From positions 1,240,001 to 1,304,000 of the forward strand of contig NZ_CP018789.1 of NCBI RefSeq assembly GCF_002139855.1: a stretch of DNA of 64,000 bases, written 5' to 3'. A program made the translations under genes and the position numbers. Numbering within the stretch: position 1 is the stretch's first letter; each line of letters starts with the position of its first letter. This DNA is from Campylobacter porcelli. GTDB taxonomy: Bacteria > Campylobacterota > Campylobacteria > Campylobacterales > Campylobacteraceae. The notes beneath the pieces were generated by a model. The model searched no databases, was not told the DNA's origin, and saw nothing but the letters and a program-made list of their open reading frames with translations. Shown here in pieces: positions 57,074 to 64,000 of this stretch.

Positions 57074-57703
57074 TTAGTGGTGTTTGCCGCAGCAGCCGCC
57101 ACCATTTTCATCGTGGTGAGCACCATTACAACACTCATCGCTATCATCGTGATGATGGCTACCACAGCCACCGCCATGACTACCGCAACCACCATGGCTA
57201 TGGTGATGTCCATGTCCATGATCATGACCACCGCAACCACACACATGAGGCATAGCTACAACGCCTGTTAGCTCCTCATCAGCATCAGCGTCCCTATTTT
57301 CTGTAATTTGAACATTAAATTCCAAATCCCTACCAGCATATGGGTGGTTAAAATCCACAGTAACATCATTTTCGCCAATGGCTTTGACGCTTACTCTAAC
57401 AGTGCTGCCATCTTCACCCTCGCCAAAAAGCTCCATACCGACTTTTAAATCAATACCAGCAAACTGCTCTTTAGGCAAGGTTTGAAGAGCGTTTTCATCA
57501 TACTCGCCCACACCCTCACTAGCTAGGATTTTAATAGTAGCCTTCTGGCCTACGCTTAAATTTATAACTCCGCTTTCTAAAGCTTCTAAAACTTGGTTTT
57601 TACCACTTACAAAAGCGATCTCTTGACCGCCGATATTTGACTCTAAAATCTCGCCACTACTAGCATCTTTAAGCTCGTAAAACATCTTTATAACTTTTGA
57701 CAT
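57074..57703 (-). CDS. slyD: SlyD-type peptidyl-prolyl isomerase with metal-binding tail
   Basis: 209 residues. FKBP domain with inserted flap (VIKMFYELKDASSGEILES; GVGEYDENALQTLPKEQF; TVDFNHPYAGRDLEFNVQI). The last 57 residues (153-209) hold 16 His and 8 Cys in Gly-rich blocks such as HGHGHHHSH and CCGKHH. SlyD tails bind nickel, zinc and copper; in Helicobacter and E. coli they help nickel-enzyme maturation. The tail is encoded by repetitive GGT/CAT-like triplets. Confidence 0.92.
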   Translation of the reverse strand: MSKVIKMFYELKDASSGEILESNIGGQEIAFVSGKNQVLEALESGVINLSVGQKATIKILASEGVGEYDENALQTLPKEQFAGIDLKVGMELFGEGEDGSTVRVSVKAIGENDVTVDFNHPYAGRDLEFNVQITENRDADADEELTGVVAMPHVCGCGGHDHGHGHHHSHGGCGSHGGGCGSHHHDDSDECCNGAHHDENGGGCCGKHH

Positions 57704-57719
57704 AACTCTCTCCTAAAAT

Positions 57720-58607
57720 TTATTTTCTATCAGGTGCCGTCTTAGCTTCTTGGCTATCTGGGTATGCTTGTTTTAGTGCTTTATAAAATTTATTAGCACT
57801 TTTGGTATCCCCTATCTTATCAAAACTAATAGCCGTATGATATAAAAGCTTTGGCATATAATTGCCCTTTTGGCTTATCGCAACACTCTTTTCATAATAT
57901 GGTATGGCAGATTTGTAATCTTTATTAAAATATGAAATCTCCCCAAGCATAAAATTTGAATAAGCTGGTTTATAGTTCTTTTTAATCAAATGCTCAAAGC
58001 ACTCACTAGCCTTTAAATACTCTTTAGATTTATAGGCTTTATCTGCCATAGCAAGCACTTCAGCCCCAGGCATATCATCTAGTTTAAGACTATCTGATCT
58101 CTTTTCTTTAGTATCACTCTTTTTATCATTAGACTCTGAATTTGTAGATTTAGCATCTGTGGTTTCAACACTCTTACTACTAATAAGAGAAGTTAGCTCA
58201 CTAAGTGCTGTTGTGATCTTTTTAATATCTTTATCTTGTTGGGCTTGATTTGCCTTAATCTGTGATTTTAAATTTGCAATATCTTTAGTGCTTGTAGTCT
58301 TTTGTAAATTTAGATTATTTTCTAACTCATTTACCCTAGTCTCTATAGCCAAAATTCTCTTATTTATACCATCTAAAAGACTCTTAACGCCCTCAATATT
58401 CTCTTGGACTAATGATACATCAGATTGCATAGAGCCGATATTTTGGTCTAGTCTATCTACTTTTTTTTTATTATTTAGCAAGACTTTTTCATTCTCAGTA
58501 AGACCATATGGATTCTCTTTATTTATATTACCTGCATCAAATACTGAAACTTCAGCAAACATAGAAGTTGCAGCCACAATGGCTGCAAAATAAAATATTT
58601 TTTTCAT
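57720..58607 (-). CDS. cpoB: Tol-Pal associated protein CpoB (YbgF)
   Basis: 295 residues. Signal peptide (about 1-18), a long coiled coil (about 40-150) as in the trimeric N-terminus of CpoB, a Ser/Lys/Asp-rich linker, and C-terminal TPR repeats (ADKAYKSKEYLKASECFEHL, GEISYFNKDYKSAIPYYEKS, AISFDKIGDTKSANKFYKAL). Coordinates outer-membrane constriction with peptidoglycan synthesis. Downstream of pal. Confidence 0.88.
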   Translation of the reverse strand: MKKIFYFAAIVAATSMFAEVSVFDAGNINKENPYGLTENEKVLLNNKKKVDRLDQNIGSMQSDVSLVQENIEGVKSLLDGINKRILAIETRVNELENNLNLQKTTSTKDIANLKSQIKANQAQQDKDIKKITTALSELTSLISSKSVETTDAKSTNSESNDKKSDTKEKRSDSLKLDDMPGAEVLAMADKAYKSKEYLKASECFEHLIKKNYKPAYSNFMLGEISYFNKDYKSAIPYYEKSVAISQKGNYMPKLLYHTAISFDKIGDTKSANKFYKALKQAYPDSQEAKTAPDRK

Positions 58608-58621
58608 ATATTGATTTTAAA

Positions 58622-59107
58622 TTATGGAAGCAATCTAAATTCATCACGACGATTTTGAGCATCGCAATCTTTTGTTTTGTCAGTACATACAGGTTTGCTC
58701 TCGCCATTACTTGTGATTTCGATTCTATCAGCTGCTATACCTTGAGCTATTAGAGCATCTTTTCCAGCTTTTGCTCTTTTTACACCTAGAGCATAGTTAT
58801 ACTCATCGCTACCCCATTCATCGCAGTTGCCTTCTATCATGATTTTAAAATTACCAGCTTGATTAAATATAGAAGCGTTTTGATTAATTCTACTTTGCAT
58901 ATCTGGGCGGATATTAAATTTATCGAAATCAAAATATACATTTTGAACTTGAGCTTGTAGCGAGTTTAATCTCTCAGCATCGCTCATAGCGCCTTGTTGG
59001 CCAGCCTTATTTGCATCTGCACTCATATCTACCTCTGGAGATTTTGAGCTACAACCAGCCATAAATAGAGCCGCAGCAACAGTCGAAACTAAAACTAACT
59101 TTTTCAT
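58622..59107 (-). CDS. pal: peptidoglycan-associated lipoprotein
   Basis: 161 residues. Lipobox FMAGC (Cys about 19), then an OmpA-like domain: VYFDFDKFNIRPDM, IEGNCDEWGSDEYNYALGVKRA and a C-terminal CTDKTKDCDAQNRRDEF. Anchors the outer membrane to peptidoglycan and binds TolB. Confidence 0.95.
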   Translation of the reverse strand: MKKLVLVSTVAAALFMAGCSSKSPEVDMSADANKAGQQGAMSDAERLNSLQAQVQNVYFDFDKFNIRPDMQSRINQNASIFNQAGNFKIMIEGNCDEWGSDEYNYALGVKRAKAGKDALIAQGIAADRIEITSNGESKPVCTDKTKDCDAQNRRDEFRLLP

Positions 59108-59182
59108 TTTATTCCTTTTATTGAAAATTTGGGCTATATTATATCATAATTATTTGGAATTTAAGATATAAAATAATGGTTT

Positions 59183-60439
59183 TTACCAATCAATTGATTG
59201 AAGCTTTCCAATTCTTAATGGAAACTGAAAACTACGATTTTCATTAACTCTTATAATCCCAACTGCACTACTAACCCCTAGGCTTTTGATAAAAATAATA
59301 CTCCCCCCATCGCTAGAAAATCTAGGATATGTATTTACTCCGCCAGCAGTAAGCTGTCTTACATAGTCACTTTTAGTAGAGATTAAATAGAGATTAAATG
59401 TTTTTTGAGCATACTCATTAATACTTTCTCGACTAGAATAGACTACATAGTTTTCAAAAGTGCTAATTGAGTTGTTATTCTTGCCATGAAATACCATCTG
59501 TTCAACCGCCCCACCATCTATACTAGTAGCAAATATGTTAGGATACCCCAATCTATCACTTACAAATACCACTTTTGTATCATTATCTACAAAATTACCA
59601 TTGACATCAATTCCGCTAAATGTGGTAATTCTTTTTAAATTTTTGCTTATAATATCATATAGATATATGTCACTTTGGTCATTTGGAGCCATGGTTAGAA
59701 GGAGTTTAGTGCCATCTTGGCTAACATCGCTTGCTACTATCATTCCGCCACTTTGAAGAATTTTGCTCTTGTTGTTGCTTTTTAGATCAAATTTATATAA
59801 GGTTGGGACTGATTTGATATATGAAGTGTAGTAGAATGCACTTTGGTCTTTATTGGCCCATTTAGGAAATATATTTAATCCGCCGCTTACTACGACTTTT
59901 TGATATGTAAGCGTGTAATCAGCAACCACAATATTACTCTTTCCAGGGGCTGTGTATTGAGAGAATATTATGGATTTATCCATCCAATCTATAGGTGGTA
60001 AATTTAAATTTCTAGCCATATCAACCATACTTTTGTGTGCTAAAAATACAAATTTATCAGCACTTTGGGTATATTCACTGCTAAAATGTTCCTTATTTGT
60101 CTTTACATTAAGGACTTTAAGCTTTAAATTTACCCTATCTCCTAGCTGTGTCAAAGCATATCTATATATAAGATCAGCTCTCTCATCAGCACTTATTATC
60201 GCACTATCATCAAATTTGCTAGTATAATACCTATCAGATACCTCAAATGCCGATCCAACCTTTAAATCACCAACAACAAGCTTAAAAAATTTATCTTGCA
60301 TTGCTCTATTAGCAAAATCAGTTGTAGCATCTTGGACTATAATCTTAGGTAGCACAAGCCCCTTATTTACTACATCTATGGTAGCATCTGCAGCGGATAA
60401 TCCCAAGCAGATAATTAACAACAAAAATAGCTTTTTCAC
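59183..60439 (-). CDS. tolB: Tol-Pal system protein TolB
   Basis: 418 residues. Signal peptide (about 1-18), an N-terminal anticodon-binding-like domain, and a six-bladed beta-propeller with repeated D-G motifs (ASDVSQDGTKLLLTMAPN, NGNFVDNDTKVVFVSDRLG, RFSSDGGSIIFIKS). Periplasmic link between TolA and Pal. Overlaps the TolA-like gene by 4 bases. It contains a C6 run (59303-59308), short of a contingency tract. Confidence 0.93.
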   Translation of the reverse strand: MKKLFLLLIICLGLSAADATIDVVNKGLVLPKIIVQDATTDFANRAMQDKFFKLVVGDLKVGSAFEVSDRYYTSKFDDSAIISADERADLIYRYALTQLGDRVNLKLKVLNVKTNKEHFSSEYTQSADKFVFLAHKSMVDMARNLNLPPIDWMDKSIIFSQYTAPGKSNIVVADYTLTYQKVVVSGGLNIFPKWANKDQSAFYYTSYIKSVPTLYKFDLKSNNKSKILQSGGMIVASDVSQDGTKLLLTMAPNDQSDIYLYDIISKNLKRITTFSGIDVNGNFVDNDTKVVFVSDRLGYPNIFATSIDGGAVEQMVFHGKNNNSISTFENYVVYSSRESINEYAQKTFNLYLISTKSDYVRQLTAGGVNTYPRFSSDGGSIIFIKSLGVSSAVGIIRVNENRSFQFPLRIGKLQSIDW

Positions 60440-61215
60440 TCTAACTCCGTTTCTATTTGATCAATTAAATTTACATTTATCACTATGCTGTTTTTACTAG
60501 GCGGGATTGGAAATTCCAAATCCTTTAGGCGTTCTAAATACTCTCGCACCTTACTATTAAAAGCACTATTTAGTGAATACTCATCGATACTATAGCTTAA
60601 TTTTCCAAATTCATCTATAATGACTTTTACTTTTGCTTGATTATTTGTATCGGCTCTATATGCAATCCATCTGCTTTGGATAATCTCAACTATATCTCCC
60701 ATATATTTATTATACACCCCTGTCATAGATGATTTTGGAGCTTTAGTATTTATATCTTTTTGTAAAGAAGCGATAATATCAGCTGCGGTTTTTAAATTTG
60801 TTTCTAAATCGCTTTTAGCATTACTTTGGATAGCTTGGGTTGTATTTGGTGTAATTTCTATAGGTGCAGCTTGGCTAAAAAGATCGCTGAAATTTAAATT
60901 TGGCTTATCTGGCTCTGGGGGTGGGAGATCTTTATTTGTTGTTTTTTGTGCTATTTGTGTAGGAGATTGCATCTCATCTTCTACTTTTTTCTCATCTATT
61001 TTTTTATCTTTTTGCTCTGGCGATACTATATTTTGAGCTAAATTTGTATCAACTACATAAACATCCATAAAAGCATCTAAATCATTTGTATATTTTATAC
61101 TCTCTTCATATCTACTAAGCTTGAAAAATATAAAAAATATAATAAAAAGATATAAAACTACTGAAAGCCAAAAAGCAGTTGTAGTATTATATGAGATACC
61201 AAATTTACTACTCAT
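60436..61215 (-). CDS. tolA: TolA/TonB-like protein
   Basis: 259 residues: one N-terminal membrane helix (about 14-34), a charged Lys/Glu/Pro-rich middle and a C-terminal TonB/TolA-type domain (IIQSRWIAYRADTNNQAKVKVIIDEFGKLSYSI). Position between tolR and tolB supports TolA; the sequence alone would also fit TonB. Confidence 0.8.
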   Translation of the reverse strand: MSSKFGISYNTTTAFWLSVVLYLFIIFFIFFKLSRYEESIKYTNDLDAFMDVYVVDTNLAQNIVSPEQKDKKIDEKKVEDEMQSPTQIAQKTTNKDLPPPEPDKPNLNFSDLFSQAAPIEITPNTTQAIQSNAKSDLETNLKTAADIIASLQKDINTKAPKSSMTGVYNKYMGDIVEIIQSRWIAYRADTNNQAKVKVIIDEFGKLSYSIDEYSLNSAFNSKVREYLERLKDLEFPIPPSKNSIVINVNLIDQIETELE

Positions 61216-61607
61216 CAGCCATTTGTCTCTAAAGCAACCTTAGAAAAACCTGCATTTTTCATACTCTTTAAAACAAACATCACATCATCATAAATTAGTC
61301 TCTTATCAGCCTTGATATATACTGGAGAATTTTTATCATATTTTTTAGATATTAAGATTAGATTATCGCCTAACTCATTTAAAGACATTTTAGACTGATC
61401 TATATATACCTGTCTTTGGTGATCTATTCTAACTGTTAAGCTCTTAATCTCTTGAGATAGTGCTTTAGACTTTGAGCCATCTGGTAAAGTAATTTGCTCT
61501 TCATAGATAATAGCTGGAGTTGTAACCATCAAAATAGCTAACAAAACCAGCATAATATCAACCAAAGGTGTTATATTTAGCTCTGGATTTTCATCAAAAT
61601 TTATCAT
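61215..61607 (-). CDS. tolR: TolR/ExbD-family protein
   Basis: 130 residues: cytoplasmic start, one membrane helix (about 14-33) with the proton-carrying Asp in ITPLVDIMLVLLAI, and a periplasmic domain. One base separates it from tolQ; it overlaps tolA by one. Confidence 0.88.
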   Translation of the reverse strand: MINFDENPELNITPLVDIMLVLLAILMVTTPAIIYEEQITLPDGSKSKALSQEIKSLTVRIDHQRQVYIDQSKMSLNELGDNLILISKKYDKNSPVYIKADKRLIYDDVMFVLKSMKNAGFSKVALETNG

Positions 61608-62177
61608 CTATTTACTACTAAGCAATAAATTTGATTCTCTTTGAATAAGGCTTATTAGCTCATAAGCTTTACGCTTTATTAAGAGATTAAAACTATAAGC
61701 AGGAATCGCTACAAAAATTCCACAACCAGTAGCGACAAGAGCTTCAGAAATTGCTGGTGCAATCACAGATAAAGAGGCCGAGCCTCCACCTTGACCAAGT
61801 GCTGCAAATGTCTCTAGTATGCTAATAACCGTTCCAAACAAACCAATAAATGGCGAGGTAGATGCTATTATAGATAGAGTTGTTAAGCCGCTAGTAGAAT
61901 TGGTTTGAGCTAATGAGATAAAAACCTCTAAACGCTCTTTACTTAAATTGTCTTGCGAACACTTGTTTAAAGATGAGTCAGTAGTCTCAAGCCTTTTGCC
62001 AAGCAAGATAGCTTCTAAAGCTTGTTTTTCTCTCTTAATCCAGTTATTAAGGCCACTATATCGTGAGAATAAAATTGTAAAACTAATAATAAAATATAGC
62101 GACAACCATGAAAGGACAATGATTGTCACTAAACTACTTTTAGATAGATAACTTATAAAAAGCTCTATAGATTCCAC
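61608..62177 (-). CDS. tolQ: TolQ/ExbB-family proton channel
   Basis: 189 residues with three membrane helices (about 15-37, 105-127, 145-167). LSIIASTSPFIGLFGTVISI and VAPAISEALVATGCGIFVAIPAYSF-like segments are the family signature. With TolR it powers TolA by the proton gradient. Follows atpC without a gap. Names exbB/exbD are also used for these genes. Confidence 0.9.
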   Translation of the reverse strand: MESIELFISYLSKSSLVTIIVLSWLSLYFIISFTILFSRYSGLNNWIKREKQALEAILLGKRLETTDSSLNKCSQDNLSKERLEVFISLAQTNSTSGLTTLSIIASTSPFIGLFGTVISILETFAALGQGGGSASLSVIAPAISEALVATGCGIFVAIPAYSFNLLIKRKAYELISLIQRESNLLLSSK

Positions 62178-62567
62178 TTATCTAACCCTTGCAGAGTTCT
62201 CTATCTTAGCCAATGCAGTAGCTAAAATTCCATTACTATCATGCATTTTTCTAACAAGATTTTTAGCATTTTCTATAGATTTGGCAATATCGCTCTCACT
62301 ATTACCGCTTACATACACAGCACCATCAACCAAAATAGTAATTTTATTCTTATCAATCTTAGCATAACCCCAATCAATAGCAACGGCATCATGACTTCCA
62401 TCTAAATTCTCAATATCCACTACTCCAATTTGAAGTAGTGAAACTAAAGAAGCATGACCTGGCAAAACACCAAATTCACCATCGCTACCAGGAAGGACTA
62501 CCATTTTAGCATCATTAGAAAATATTAGCCCTTCTGGGGTGACTATTTCTAAATGTATTGTATTCAT
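62178..62567 (-). CDS. atpC: ATP synthase epsilon subunit
   Basis: 129 residues. Beta-sandwich start HLEIVTPEGLIFSNDAKMVVLPGSDGEFGVLPGHA, and a short helical C-terminus. Last gene of the atp operon, 16 bases after atpD. Confidence 0.96.
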   Translation of the reverse strand: MNTIHLEIVTPEGLIFSNDAKMVVLPGSDGEFGVLPGHASLVSLLQIGVVDIENLDGSHDAVAIDWGYAKIDKNKITILVDGAVYVSGNSESDIAKSIENAKNLVRKMHDSNGILATALAKIENSARVR

Positions 62568-62583
62568 ATAGCTTCCTTTTGGC

Positions 62584-63990
<1,407 letters not shown>

Positions 63991-64000
63991 TTATAAATTT

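Noticed and set aside
57035-57271. Plus-strand frame of 78 residues over the slyD 3' end
   Set aside because: It is the antisense reading of the His/Gly-rich codons of slyD; the Thr/Ala/Met repeats are a by-product.
59303-59308. C6 run in tolB as a possible contingency tract
   Set aside because: Six bases is below the length that usually varies at a relevant rate, and tolB is a core gene unlikely to be switched.

Overview
The window is AT-rich DNA with short intergenic gaps. Its gene order and protein families are those of Campylobacter (Campylobacterota): murD-mraY / gpmI-fabG-acpP-fabF-accA, ilvE next to an SPFH protein, rimO-tilS, miaB next to an HP0268-family gene and nusA, fbpABC-type iron uptake, and atpD-atpC-tolQRAB-pal-cpoB-slyD-fabD-mtnN. 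A complete clade II nitrous oxide reductase operon argues for a species outside the C. jejuni/C. coli group (for example a C. fetus, C. lanienae or C. concisus relative). The exact species cannot be settled from the sequence alone.

Layout. 1-583: 3' end of an outer-membrane beta-barrel gene. 653-7237: a tightly overlapping surface-glycan cluster: GDPD-like phosphodiesterase, HAD phosphatase/mutase, two nucleotidyltransferases, NTF2-like protein, glycosyltransferase, cupin, and a large glycosyltransferase-like protein. Two genes contain G8-G9 tracts typical of phase variation; one is out of frame here, and one nucleotidyltransferase is broken at a short A run. 7238-8031: terminator plus a decayed small membrane-protein gene. 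8032-8107: tRNA-Phe. 8180-15318: peptidoglycan precursor genes and a glycolysis/fatty-acid synthesis operon. 15815-19628: ilvE, SPFH protein, hisIE, two DUF2393-like membrane proteins. 19751-21811: chemoreceptor. 22114-24588: an autotransporter whose promoter region carries an A10-G9 tract, probably a transcriptional phase switch.

25011-35635: housekeeping genes (Sel1 lipoprotein, prfB, panC, rimO, tilS, miaB, nusA), a PilM/N/O-like trio and a DUF374 acyltransferase. 35691-42086: uvrA and a ferric-iron ABC transporter with a Fur-box-like site upstream. 42375-44030: SLC13-type permease. 44214-54685: nitrous oxide respiration operon: a NapL-like beta-propeller, nosZ (with cytochrome c tail), nosB, D, G, C1, C2, H, F, Y, L and a YtkA/FixH-like protein. 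Electrons would pass from menaquinol through NosG/NosH and the cytochromes NosC1/C2 to NosZ, while NosD/F/Y/L serve copper-centre maturation. 54730-63981 (minus strand): ttcA-like, mtnN, fabD, slyD, the Tol-Pal envelope system and the last two genes of the ATP synthase operon.

The most noteworthy features are the simple-sequence contingency loci (G9 at 775, G8 at 4099, A10G9 at 22058), a duplicated C-terminal module shared by two glycan enzymes, a TtcA homologue lacking part of its Fe-S cysteine set, and two unassigned periplasmic proteins bracketing the nos operon.
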